NCBI GenBank assembly: GCA_002432545.1
Contig: DJFR01000152.1
Location: forward strand, 207 to 20,800
DNA length: 20,594 nt
Reading direction: 5' to 3'
Source of the DNA: Flammeovirgaceae bacterium UBA5867
GTDB taxonomy: Bacteria > Bacteroidota > Bacteroidia > Cytophagales > Cyclobacteriaceae
Part shown: positions 7,287 through 14,809 of the stretch, in pieces
How the letters are laid out: every line of letters begins with the position of its first letter
How positions within the stretch are numbered: position 1 is the stretch's first letter
Notes under the pieces: generated by a model
Told to the model about the DNA's origin: nothing
What the model saw: only the letters and a program-made list of their open reading frames with translations
Database searches by the model: none
Program-made: the position numbers and the translations under genes

Positions 7287-7811
7287 ATGAAAACTATTCA
7301 ATGGACAATCGACTCAGCACACTCTGAAGTTCAGTTTAAAGTAAAGCACCTTGTTATCAGTACCGTTACCGGAAGCTTTACTCAATTTACCGGCACTATA
7401 GATGCCTCTGAAAATTTTGATACTGCAAAGATCGCTTTTGAAGCAGATATCAACTCAATCAACACCAACAATGAACAACGTGATGGCCACTTGAAAGGAG
7501 CTGAGTTCTTTGATGCTGAGAAATTTCCAAAGCTGTCATTCTCTTCTGTAAACTTTACCAAAGATGACGGTGACTATACATTGGAAGGCGACCTGACTAT
7601 AAAAGGAGTATCGCGCAGAGTTAAGCTTGCGGTTGAGCATAATGGAGTGACTAAAGATCCATGGGGAAATGTGAAAGCAGGCTTCGAGTTGGTTGGTAAA
7701 ATCAGTCGCAAAGATTTTGGTCTTACATGGAATGCGTTAACAGAAACCGGTGGAGCTGTGGTGAGTGATGATGTAAAACTGATTGCCAGCATACAGCTTC
7801 TGAAACAGTAA
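7287..7811 (+). CDS. YceI family protein (cytosolic form)
   Basis: The 174-residue lipocalin-like beta barrel starts W-TIDSAHSEVQFKVKHLVIST with the typical DxxHS motif (D9, H12, S13). It carries INTNNEQRDGHLK (usual NxxRDxHL), FFDAEKFPKLSF, LTIKGVSRRVKL and the terminal ISRKDFGLTWN. YceI proteins bind amphipathic or polyisoprenoid-type ligands. Many are periplasmic, but this one begins directly with the barrel and has no signal peptide, so it is probably cytosolic. It lies 22 bp before the NAD(P)-binding gene, so the two are likely co-transcribed. The pairing of YceI with pirin and such a reductase recurs in Bacteroidota, which suggests a shared stress role. Confidence 0.93.
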   Translation: MKTIQWTIDSAHSEVQFKVKHLVISTVTGSFTQFTGTIDASENFDTAKIAFEADINSINTNNEQRDGHLKGAEFFDAEKFPKLSFSSVNFTKDDGDYTLEGDLTIKGVSRRVKLAVEHNGVTKDPWGNVKAGFELVGKISRKDFGLTWNALTETGGAVVSDDVKLIASIQLLKQ

Positions 7812-7833
7812 TTTTAATTCGATATACTTCATT

Positions 7834-8427
7834 ATGAAAATCGGAATTATAGGTGCCGGTGCCATAGGCAAAGCGTTTGCCGGGCATGCTACACGAGCCG
7901 GATATGATGTAGTGATCAGCAATAGTCGTGGACCTGAGTCACTCACTGATCTTGTAAAAGAAATTGGTAGCGGTATCAAAGCCTCAACAACAGCAGAAGC
8001 TATACATGCAGATGTAATTTTCCTTGCTATTAACTGGAAACAAGTGCCGCAGGTGGTTGATGTGCCTGAACAATGGAAAGGAAAGATTGTGATCGATCCT
8101 ACAAATGCCATTGCATTTCCTCAGTTCAAACCCATTGATCTCGGCAACAGAACATCAAGCGAGATCATCCAGGAGTTGATACCGGGAGCACGCGTAGTAA
8201 AAGCTTTTAATACATTGCCGGCCGCTATACTTGCTGCGAATCCCAATGAGAGTAACGGGAAGCGTGTCGTATTTATATCGGGTAACGATGACGAAGCTAA
8301 AACTGTTGTTAAAAGTATAATTAACAAAATCGGCTTTGCGCCGATTGACCTAGGTCTTCTTTCTACAGGAGGGAGACTCCAACAATTCGGAGAGCCACTG
8401 GCCGCTCTGAATCTGCTGAAACTATAA
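7834..8427 (+). CDS. NADPH-dependent F420 reductase-like NAD(P)-binding protein
   Basis: The 197-residue Rossmann protein has GAGAIG at residues 7-12 (GxGxxG). NSRGPESL follows at the end of the second strand, a Ser-Arg pair typical of NADP(H) 2'-phosphate recognition. AIFLAINW-like VIFLAINWKQVP, VVKAFNTLPA and the late VFISGNDDEAK are signatures of the NpdG/F420H2:NADP oxidoreductase family (also called NADP_oxidored, coenzyme F420-dependent). Bacteroidota are not known to make F420, so the real acceptor is probably another flavin or carbonyl compound; this is inference. It follows YceI by 22 bp. A large hairpin region lies directly downstream. Confidence 0.9.
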   Translation: MKIGIIGAGAIGKAFAGHATRAGYDVVISNSRGPESLTDLVKEIGSGIKASTTAEAIHADVIFLAINWKQVPQVVDVPEQWKGKIVIDPTNAIAFPQFKPIDLGNRTSSEIIQELIPGARVVKAFNTLPAAILAANPNESNGKRVVFISGNDDEAKTVVKSIINKIGFAPIDLGLLSTGGRLQQFGEPLAALNLLKL

Positions 8428-8441
8428 AGTGTTACAACAAC

Positions 8442-8505
8442 AAAGTATATATACTTTCTTCATTGTCCAAAAGGCAAGCGAGGAAAGTATATATCATTTT
8501 AAAAT
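8442..8505. repeat. Large intergenic palindrome and hairpin region
   Basis: AAAGTATATATACTTT (8442-8457) is a perfect 16-bp palindrome. Its right half, ATATATACTTTC (8447-8458), also pairs perfectly with GAAAGTATATAT (8483-8494). The stem can be extended inward by UUC/GAG pairs and by TTG and CC opposite GG and CAA around an AAAA loop. ATTTTAAAAT (8496-8505) follows. The element can act as a transcript hairpin ending the YceI-reductase operon, or as an operator for the hydrolase gene. Confidence 0.55.
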
Positions 8506-8617
8506 TAACATAAGAAACAAACGAAATAACGGCCAAAGATTCCTAACTTAGAAACGCCTGCTAACCTGCCGTCATGTGAATAGATAGTAAAAAAAACCAC
8601 TCTAAACTTTTACTGCT

Positions 8618-9436
8618 ATGGAAAAGACCAACATCAGAACGGTAGTATTCATCACGGGCGCATTCGTGAGCCATCACGGCTGGGACAACTGGAAAGTATA
8701 TTTTGAGGAAAAGGGTTATCGGGTTATTCTTCCTTCGTGGCCAGGAAAGGAAGCTCCGGCAAACGAATTACGGCATGAGACAGATTCCAGAATTGCCTCG
8801 GTGAGACTGAAAGAAGTTATCGAACACTATATCAGCATCGTGCAGGAATTACCGGAGAAGCCTATACTGGTTGGCCATTCTTTAGGCGGACTTATTACGC
8901 AGATATTGTTAGAGCGAGGGTATGCCTCTGCAGGTATAGCAATTGATTCCGTTGCCCCGCAGGGTGTTATTCCTACTCAGTTAAGTTTTTATAAATCCAC
9001 CTGGAAAGCATTGGGATTTCTTACCTCCACACGCAAGCCTTACCTGATGTCGTTCGAAGACTGGCAATATGCATTTACCAACGGCATGTCGCTGGATGAA
9101 CAGCGTGCAGCTTACGATGCCTATACTATACCGGAATCTAAATTAGCGTTGCGCGATGGACTAACCAGTGTTGCCAAAGTTGATTTCAATAAGACACGCG
9201 GTCCATTGTTATTGATAGCAGGTGAAACCGATCATACTATACCACCGGCATTGAACATGGCCAATTATAACCGGTATAAACACAATGCTTCTATTACTGA
9301 TTTCAAACTGTTTGAAGGTCGTAATCATTTTATTTTAGGACAGTCTGGCTGGGAAGAAGTGGCAGCGTACACGTTGAACTGGATCGAAACGGTATATGAA
9401 GCAGTTCCGGAAGAATTCGAAAATTTATTCTCATAG
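8618..9436 (+). CDS. Alpha/beta hydrolase
   Basis: The 272-residue protein has a complete catalytic triad in family order. The nucleophile is S88 in GHSLGG (86-91), the acid D205 in AGETDHTIP, and the base H237 in EGRNHFIL. An oxyanion-hole region ITGAFVSHHGWDNW occurs at residues 12-25. There is no signal peptide. It resembles cytosolic esterase/lactonase-type hydrolases often found in stress-gene clusters; the substrate cannot be deduced. It is 190 bp downstream of the reductase gene across a hairpin and palindrome region, so it may be independently transcribed. It ends at a strong bidirectional terminator. An A-tract (8589-8596) lies between 20 and 30 bp upstream of the ATG. Confidence 0.92.
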   Translation: MEKTNIRTVVFITGAFVSHHGWDNWKVYFEEKGYRVILPSWPGKEAPANELRHETDSRIASVRLKEVIEHYISIVQELPEKPILVGHSLGGLITQILLERGYASAGIAIDSVAPQGVIPTQLSFYKSTWKALGFLTSTRKPYLMSFEDWQYAFTNGMSLDEQRAAYDAYTIPESKLALRDGLTSVAKVDFNKTRGPLLLIAGETDHTIPPALNMANYNRYKHNASITDFKLFEGRNHFILGQSGWEEVAAYTLNWIETVYEAVPEEFENLFS

Positions 9437-9460
9437 TATAGATATACTTGTAAAACACAA

Positions 9461-9495
9461 ATAAGAAAGGCCGCAGATGATGCGGCCTTTCTTAT
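9461..9495. terminator. Strong bidirectional terminator between convergent genes
   Basis: ATAAGAAAGGCCGCA (9461-9475) and TGCGGCCTTTCTTAT (9481-9495) form a perfect 15-bp stem with a 5-nt loop. The GC core is flanked by A-rich and T-rich arms on both sides. It serves the alpha/beta hydrolase gene and the DinB-family gene that face each other. Confidence 0.9.
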
Positions 9496-9512
9496 ATATA
9501 GCATTCCCGTAC

Positions 9513-10025
9513 CTAATCTTGTGCCTTATTCTTTAACAATACAAGCTGACCGTGGTGATAGCTCATGTGTGTGGTTCTGCTGATGAGAACGTTCAGCTTG
9601 TTTCGGTGAGGTTCTTTTGCAAAGTCTTCCGGCGATACAGCTTCGTGGCGCGTAAGCCAAGCTTCAAAATCAAGCCTGCTATAATGTTGTAGCAACAAGT
9701 CGTTTATTTCACTCCATTGTTTTTTCAAATCAGCAACCGAAGGAAATGAATGGCCGGACTTGTCTGGGCTCTTTACAAAAATCTGTTCCAGCTCCGGATA
9801 TAGTTTCGTACCAAACCCCAGCAATGGCAACAGGGCATCGTGCACGGCAACCATGTGACCGAGAATATATATACCTGTATTTTTACCGGGAGCAATTTCC
9901 TTCCGGAGATCGTTCTCTGAAAGGCCTGCAACAAGATCAGTAATGCGGTCAACCTGGGTTGTCCACGATTTAAGAAGAACTTTTACAGCCATATCTTCGG
10001 CTGTCAGGTGGTTAACAGTTTCCAT
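9513..10025 (-). CDS. DinB-family protein (DinB_2-like)
   Basis: The 170-residue protein forms the four-helix DinB/YfiT fold. Putative metal ligands are H57 in IYILGHMVAVHD and H153 with H157 in THMSYHHGQLVLL. The family includes thiol-dependent S-transferases and many uncharacterised small proteins; it is unrelated to DNA polymerase IV. In bacteria without mycothiol or bacillithiol genes nearby, the cofactor stays open. It is cytosolic and monocistronic, starting with the ATG at 10025. It faces the hydrolase gene across the shared terminator, and a second, divergent DinB-family gene lies about 4.2 kb away. Confidence 0.87.
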   Translation of the reverse strand: METVNHLTAEDMAVKVLLKSWTTQVDRITDLVAGLSENDLRKEIAPGKNTGIYILGHMVAVHDALLPLLGFGTKLYPELEQIFVKSPDKSGHSFPSVADLKKQWSEINDLLLQHYSRLDFEAWLTRHEAVSPEDFAKEPHRNKLNVLISRTTHMSYHHGQLVLLKNKAQD

Positions 10026-10220
10026 TTTATGTTATAAGTTTTTGGGTTTCCTGTTTTGAAAGCAGAAGCAAAGCTGAATCACTTTTATTCTGTATGTGTT
10101 TCATACAAAGATCCGGTAACCATAGTTCCTCATAACCGGAATTTAATTATAACATAACAGCAAACCGAACACTCAGAACAGGTTCTTCACATTAAATGTA
10201 TTATAAAACCTAGCAGTGAA

Positions 10221-12053
10221 TTATACAGGCTGAAGTTTGAGGCCTATCACGAGAATATCATCAGTTTGTTCACGATCGCCCTTCCACTCTTCTATAGTTC
10301 TTTGCAGAATGTTCATCTGCTCAGGCATAGGCAATTGATGGATTTCCAATAAAAGTTTAGTCAACCGCTTCGAGAGGAATTTACCGTTATCCTTTCCGCC
10401 AAACTGATCTTTATATCCATCGGAAAACAAATACACAACGGTAGGCTTATCTATTTTTACCTGGTGCTTTTTAAAGAGAAAAGCATGTTTGTTTTTTACA
10501 CCACCAATGGAATGAACATCGCCCTTGATGTGAACAAGCTCACCATTCTGAATATATACTAACGGATTTTTCGCACCAGAGAATTCAAGCATCTGCTCGT
10601 GTTGCCTGTATATACACAAGGCTACATCCATACCATCATTGTTACCGGTTATCTCCTGGCGCAAGGCCGTGCGAATTTCATGATCGAGTGAATCAAGTAT
10701 TTTATTGGTATCAGTAACTCCGCGATTGATCAAACCATTCAGGGAATTTATACCGATCATCGACATAAACGCCCCGGGCACCCCGTGTCCTGTGCAATCT
10801 ACTGCAGCAAATGCTATATCTGCATGCTTTTCGTGTTTAATGTCTGATATCCAGTAGAAATCTCCGCTCACCACATCACGTGGTTTAAAGAGTATAAATG
10901 AATTATCAAATATACCGGGATGCTGATCAAGCTTCGGCAGCATAGCTTCCTGAATTCGCTTCGCATAATTTATACTGCTCTTGATATTTTTATTTTGCTG
11001 ATCGATCTTCTCATTCGCTTTCAGCTTTTTTCTATAGCTGCTGATCAACACAGCAATCAACGCCAGCGAAAGCAGACTGCCGCCCATTATTGAATTGCGT
11101 ACCAGTGCCTCATGCTCAATGCGCGACTCCTGTTCTTTGATGCGTATACTTGCGAGCTCTTTATCTTTTTGCAAGAGATCAATTTCCATTTCGCGATTCT
11201 TGCTAATCATCTCCACTTCTTTCAACGAATCTGCTGTTGCCCGAAGTGAACTCTCCACCTGGCGGAGAGATTCATTGGTTTGCTGTAAGATCTTGGTTTG
11301 CTCGGAAAGTTTAGATTGTGCTGCACGCGTTTCATCACCAGCTTTTGCTACGTTTTGTTGTAGCTCTTTCATTTCGCGTTTCTTCTGCTCTTCTGCCTGT
11401 TGTGATTTCACAAGCAAATTATACTGCGCAAGGTATTCAGACGATTTTTTCTTGTTGCCTTGTCTGCTATAATAATCTGCGAGCAACTGATAAGCTTTTT
11501 GCTGAAGGAGAATGTCATTTTCAGTAAGTGCTATCGACAATAATTCGTCTCCATATTCTATTGATTTCTTATACTTCTCGCCCTTTGCATAACTGGCTGC
11601 TATACTAAAAAGCGTTTGCTTTACCTTCTCAGCATCTTTCAATTGGCGTGCTATAGCGAGCGCACTCTCAAAATTTTCCTGCGCCCTTGTGTATTTTTTT
11701 AAATCTGCATTGGTAACACCCAATTGGTAATATCCGGTAAACAACAGGCTCTGATCTCCTGCTTTTTTAGCTTGTGTCAGCGCGTGGGTAAAATAATCAG
11801 CGGCTTTATTGAGCTCTTTTGATTCGGTATAGATGTTAGCAGTCTCAATGGCGTACTGTGCTGCCTTTTTATAGTCTTTACTCTTAACGGCCTGATCGTA
11901 TAGCTTGATGCTCTCGGCTAAACGAGGTTGTGCCTGACCGAGCGCCAGGTGCGACACACCCAAACACAAAACGATACCAATCCAAACAGATTTAGTACCT
12001 GCCGATAGTGAAAGCGTACTCTCCCACCACGTGAACCGATTATTGCCAGACAT
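10221..12053 (-). CDS. TPR/coiled-coil membrane protein with SpoIIE-type PP2C phosphatase domain
   Basis: This encodes about 610 residues from the ATG at 12053. A GTG at 12107 would add 18 residues ahead of the export signal. The order is: signal or anchor segment (about 23-40), TPR-like helices (60-215), a long coiled coil (218-325) and a transmembrane helix (about 320-340). A QNKNIKSSINYAKRIQEAML linker and a SpoIIE/PP2C domain (390-610) follow. Probable metal Asp residues are in SGDFYW, AAVDCTGHG, LFSDGYKDQFGG and QTDDILV. The TPR part is expected in the periplasm and the Ser/Thr phosphatase in the cytosol, giving a one-protein sensor. This architecture is common in Bacteroidota and often acts on anti-anti-sigma or response systems. 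No anti-sigma kinase or response regulator is adjacent. Confidence 0.93.
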   Translation of the reverse strand: MSGNNRFTWWESTLSLSAGTKSVWIGIVLCLGVSHLALGQAQPRLAESIKLYDQAVKSKDYKKAAQYAIETANIYTESKELNKAADYFTHALTQAKKAGDQSLLFTGYYQLGVTNADLKKYTRAQENFESALAIARQLKDAEKVKQTLFSIAASYAKGEKYKKSIEYGDELLSIALTENDILLQQKAYQLLADYYSRQGNKKKSSEYLAQYNLLVKSQQAEEQKKREMKELQQNVAKAGDETRAAQSKLSEQTKILQQTNESLRQVESSLRATADSLKEVEMISKNREMEIDLLQKDKELASIRIKEQESRIEHEALVRNSIMGGSLLSLALIAVLISSYRKKLKANEKIDQQNKNIKSSINYAKRIQEAMLPKLDQHPGIFDNSFILFKPRDVVSGDFYWISDIKHEKHADIAFAAVDCTGHGVPGAFMSMIGINSLNGLINRGVTDTNKILDSLDHEIRTALRQEITGNNDGMDVALCIYRQHEQMLEFSGAKNPLVYIQNGELVHIKGDVHSIGGVKNKHAFLFKKHQVKIDKPTVVYLFSDGYKDQFGGKDNGKFLSKRLTKLLLEIHQLPMPEQMNILQRTIEEWKGDREQTDDILVIGLKLQPV

Positions 12054-12371
12054 ATAGATAGATAAGCAATTTTGCGAACTTCTTATGATTTTGCTTTGTG
12101 TAAGCACTTGAAAAACTTACATGGGCAAGTTGAGAAGCTACCCTATGGTAATTGAGCGGCAAAAGAAACCGAATTGCTTTCGCCAAAGCATAATGGTGAG
12201 GTAAGCGAAGGCCGCTACGCATAGAATGATATCACGTTTCGATAGAAGATTTGGGCTCCGTTTGTAAATCTCTTCGAACAGAAAAGTCCGAAACAGATCA
12301 AATGGTTACTATAAAAGTATATTACTTTTGCGCATGTCCAAAGTTTAATTGATATATAAATACCAACTGCT
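12054..12371. other. 318-bp divergent intergenic region
   Basis: This gap lies between the SpoIIE-phosphatase gene and the LsrG-like gene. It contains a TGTAAG/CTTACA inverted repeat (12099-12104 and 12116-12121), a TGCTTT-CGCC-AAAGCA hairpin (12175-12190), and distant AGCGGC/GCCGCT arms (12155-12160 and 12211-12216). The palindrome and -7 box near 12313-12330 are listed separately. A 27-codon basic ORF at 12121-12204 is probably chance. No RNA gene is recognised. Confidence 0.5.
12313..12330 (+). promoter_or_regulatory. -7 box embedded in a 17-bp palindrome, LsrG/ADH operon
   Basis: AAAAGTATATTACTTTT (12313-12329) has 7-bp arms around TAT. Its right arm plus the next G forms TACTTTTG (12323-12330), a full TAnnTTTG match. 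Transcription would start near 12337, about 35 bp before the ATG at 12372. A repressor bound here would cover the -7 element. A clear -33 TTTG is lacking. Confidence 0.45.
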
Positions 12372-12671
12372 ATGATCGCAACCCTTGTACATGTGTTTGT
12401 AAAGCCACAATTTATTGATGCCTTCATTGAAGCTACACGAATAAACCATGAAAATTCAATAAAAGAGGCTGGCAATCTTCGTTTTGATATCCTCCAGGAT
12501 GATCAGAATCCTGGTAAATTTATTTTATATGAAGCGTATGCTACCGCGGAAGCTGTAGCTGCACACAAGGAAACACAACACTATTTTACCTGGCGTGATA
12601 CCGTAGCACCATGGATGGATAAGCCACGCGAAGGTGTAAAACACAAGCTTTTATTTCCTGCATCGAAATAA
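12372..12671 (+). CDS. LsrG/YgiN-type antibiotic biosynthesis monooxygenase-domain protein
   Basis: The 99-residue ferredoxin-like ABM domain closely follows LsrG signatures: NHENSIKEAGNLRFDILQD, FILYEAY, EAVAAHKETQHYFTW and MDKPREG. E. coli LsrG isomerises P-HPD, the phosphorylated product of autoinducer-2, while YgiN is a quinol monooxygenase. Small-quinone or dicarbonyl-type substrates are therefore plausible, but no lsr genes are nearby. The protein probably works as a dimer in the cytosol. It is the first gene of an operon with the iron-type alcohol dehydrogenase, whose ATG is only 8 bp after its stop. That pairing suggests oxidation/isomerisation followed by carbonyl reduction of a shared metabolite. 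Confidence 0.88.
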   Translation: MIATLVHVFVKPQFIDAFIEATRINHENSIKEAGNLRFDILQDDQNPGKFILYEAYATAEAVAAHKETQHYFTWRDTVAPWMDKPREGVKHKLLFPASK

Positions 12672-12679
12672 ATACTACC

Positions 12680-13852
12680 ATGATCTCTTCATTTGCTTTT
12701 GCTGCAACGCCTCAATTATACTTTGGGTCCGAAAAAATTGCAACACTCTCCTCCGTGTTAAAAACATTTGGATCAAGTGTACTACTCGTTACAGGAGCAC
12801 GTTCGTTCATTTCTTCTGCATCGGGCTATAAACTTTTGGAACAACTTCATGTTGCCGGCTATACCGTTGAACAATGTATCATTGACCAGGAACCTACGCC
12901 TGCCATGGTTGATTCGGCTGTTAATCGTGCTGCACATATACCTCCTCCTCATGTTGTTGTTGCTATTGGTGGTGGCAGCGTATTGGATGCAGGCAAAGCC
13001 ATTGCAGCTATGCTTCCATTACATGATTCTGTAAAAAATTACCTGGAAGGTGTTGGCACGAAAACACACCCCGGAGTAAAAATTCCATTCGTTGCTATTC
13101 CTACAACAGCCGGAACGGGTAGTGAAGCAACCAAAAACGCAGTGCTGTCTGAAATTGGTGAGAACGGGTATAAGAAATCGCTTCGTCATAATAATTTTGT
13201 TCCGGATATAGCGATCATAGATCCCACACTTACACTCACCTGTCCACCTGCCATAACAGCCGCGAGTGGCATGGATGCTTTTACACAATTACTGGAGTCG
13301 TATCTGTCAACTGCTGCCAATCCAATGACAGATGCATTGGCATACGAAGGACTAAAGTATATTTCCACCTCACTGAAACAGGCTTACGAAGATGGCTCCA
13401 ACCTCTCTGCGCGTACAGCCATGGCGTTGGCCTCATACCTTTCGGGAATTACATTGGCTAACGCAGGACTTGGTCTTGTTCACGGTTTTGCGTCCGCTAT
13501 CGGAGGATACTTCAACATTTCACATGGAGTGATCTGCAGTTCATTGATGGCACCCTCCAATAAAATTACCGTACGAAAGTTACGTGCTGAAAAAAGTAAT
13601 GACGCTGCACTGGCAAAGTATGCTGCTATAGGTAAGTTATTCGCTGGTATTGAAAATAAATCTGATGCGTATTATACTGATTCACTACTCGCACACATCG
13701 AGAGTTTATCGCACGAATTGAAAATTCCGACTCTGAAAGCAAGTGGCATTGCTCCAACTGATTTTGAAAAAATCATCAGAGCGTCAGACAACAAGAACAA
13801 CCCGGCTATACTTCATAAAAAAGAGATGGAAGAAGTGTTGGCGATGGCTTAG
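12680..13852 (+). CDS. Iron-containing (type III) alcohol dehydrogenase
   Basis: The 390-residue protein has the GGGSVLDAGKA dinucleotide motif (97-107), the PTTAGTGSEAT motif (141-151) and a C-terminal helical metal domain. Comparing with FucO, metal ligands fall at D199, position 203, H268 (LVHGF) and H282 (ISHGV). Position 203 is Gln (GMDAFTQLLESYLS) where FucO has His. This substitution is known in some family branches and may alter metal preference. It reduces aldehydes or ketones or oxidises alcohols with NAD(P)H; the substrate is unknown. The gene follows the LsrG-like gene by 8 bp, is certainly co-transcribed, and ends 4 bp from the convergent WYL-like gene. Confidence 0.92.
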   Translation: MISSFAFAATPQLYFGSEKIATLSSVLKTFGSSVLLVTGARSFISSASGYKLLEQLHVAGYTVEQCIIDQEPTPAMVDSAVNRAAHIPPPHVVVAIGGGSVLDAGKAIAAMLPLHDSVKNYLEGVGTKTHPGVKIPFVAIPTTAGTGSEATKNAVLSEIGENGYKKSLRHNNFVPDIAIIDPTLTLTCPPAITAASGMDAFTQLLESYLSTAANPMTDALAYEGLKYISTSLKQAYEDGSNLSARTAMALASYLSGITLANAGLGLVHGFASAIGGYFNISHGVICSSLMAPSNKITVRKLRAEKSNDAALAKYAAIGKLFAGIENKSDAYYTDSLLAHIESLSHELKIPTLKASGIAPTDFEKIIRASDNKNNPAILHKKEMEEVLAMA

Positions 13853-13856
13853 CAGA

Positions 13857-14138
13857 CTACAACTCACCATAAATAATCTTCATGGCAGAGTCGCCTTTCT
13901 TATAATTCGGACCGGGTTCCGTGAAGAACTCATCCAGAAATTTTAAGTTTTCGATTTTTGAGACATTGAATAGAGGCTCGCGTTCGCCTCCTCCAGAGAG
14001 TTGATGCACGCGAAGTAATTCCGTGTCTTTTGTTCCTATACCATAGCACTGCGGTTCAACATAGCGCACCTTGCCATTGTAGATAAATCGCATACGCTGT
14101 TTTGTTTTGATGGCCTGTACAATGGAAGTATTCACCAC
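13857..14138 (-). CDS. Stand-alone WYL-like small protein
   Basis: The product has about 93 residues. It reads IVQAIKTKQRMRFIYNGKVR with VEPQCYG, LLRVHQLSGG, EREPLFNVSKIENLKFL and a C-terminal DEFF...PGPNYKKGD tail. The pattern (helix, F.Y.G..R.VEP, then a short strand series and an Arg near the end) resembles the SH3-like WYL ligand-sensing domain, without any DNA-binding domain. Start: no ATG is available upstream of residue 28. The GTGs at 14138 and 14135 are preferred to a TTG at 14174, which falls in the T-tract of the preceding gene's terminator. Homologous small proteins exist in Bacteroidota; the role is unknown. It may bind a nucleotide or another protein. Confidence 0.7.
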   Translation of the reverse strand: MVNTSIVQAIKTKQRMRFIYNGKVRYVEPQCYGIGTKDTELLRVHQLSGGGEREPLFNVSKIENLKFLDEFFTEPGPNYKKGDSAMKIIYGEL

Positions 14139-14175
14139 TACAATATAGGTATATACCTGTAGGCGATAAAACAAA

Positions 14176-14207
14176 AGGCCCTTCTTTTGTTATTAAAAGA
14201 AGGGCCT
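14176..14207 (-). terminator. Terminator of the second DinB-family gene
   Basis: AGGCCCTTCTTTT (14176-14188) and AAAAGAAGGGCCT (14195-14207) form a 13-bp stem with a 6-nt loop. Read on the minus strand, the stem is followed by TTTTGTTTT. It lies 24 bp past the stop of the DinB-family gene and just ahead of the WYL-like gene. Confidence 0.88.
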
Positions 14208-14231
14208 CAACGCTATGGCTACTGTTGCGTG

Positions 14232-14747
14232 TTAGTTGCGATCCCAGAAAGCAGGAGGTTCAATTCCCAGAGAGCGGAGATATACATATCCTTGTCCGCG
14301 GTGGTGTATTTCGTTATCAACAAAATAAAGAATAGTCCAGTATATCTGTCCTTCATAAAGGCCAAAGGCAAGGTCATTTTCCTGAAAACGATGTGCCGGG
14401 ATCTTTGGCCAGAGCTCGTTGATCTTTTCGGTGGTCTCATCCCAAAGACGAAGTATATCTGCTTTTGTAGCAGGTGCTTTTCTGGCAAAAAGCGCATTCA
14501 CTTCATCACCTTTTACCCAGTTTCCGGTAATCGAACCCTTCAGTCCTTCTTCGGGCATGGCCAGCATTTCCATAACAAGATCAGCGAAAGGTCTCATGCC
14601 GCCAATCGAGTATGTGAAAAACTTGTCTTCAGGGAAAACTTCAATCGCTCTTCGAGTAAGTCTGCGGTGACCTTGCCAGTGTTCCAACAATTGTTCAGAA
14701 GTAATAACCGGAGTTACTTTTGCCTGAGGTTCAGCTACATTGTTCAT
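14232..14747 (-). CDS. DinB-family protein (second copy)
   Basis: The 171-residue four-helix protein ends in DNEIHHRGQGYVYLRSLGIEPPAF, a well-known DinB-family signature with H148 and H149. The first metal His of the family (usually in helix 2) is replaced: FADLVMEMLAM offers E60 instead. It starts with the ATG at 14747. It shares little with the other DinB-family protein in the window apart from fold-level pattern, so the two are not a recent duplication. It is monocistronic with its own terminator. Members of this subgroup are often annotated as damage-inducible, but function is unproven. It is divergent from the glycosyltransferase operon. Confidence 0.85.
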   Translation of the reverse strand: MNNVAEPQAKVTPVITSEQLLEHWQGHRRLTRRAIEVFPEDKFFTYSIGGMRPFADLVMEMLAMPEEGLKGSITGNWVKGDEVNALFARKAPATKADILRLWDETTEKINELWPKIPAHRFQENDLAFGLYEGQIYWTILYFVDNEIHHRGQGYVYLRSLGIEPPAFWDRN

Positions 14748-14809
14748 AATGCTTTGGGTTTAAAGTTTCTAATTGTTGCGTTTAGTGATACAAAGAAATA
14801 CACACCCAG

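Noticed and set aside
14139..14174. TTG start at 14174 for the WYL-like gene
   Set aside because: The added residues are translated from the T-tract side of the upstream gene's terminator, and similarity begins later.
9513..14747. Two DinB-family genes as DNA polymerase IV or a recent duplication
   Set aside because: The proteins are four-helix DinB/YfiT types unrelated to polymerase IV, and they share little sequence with each other.
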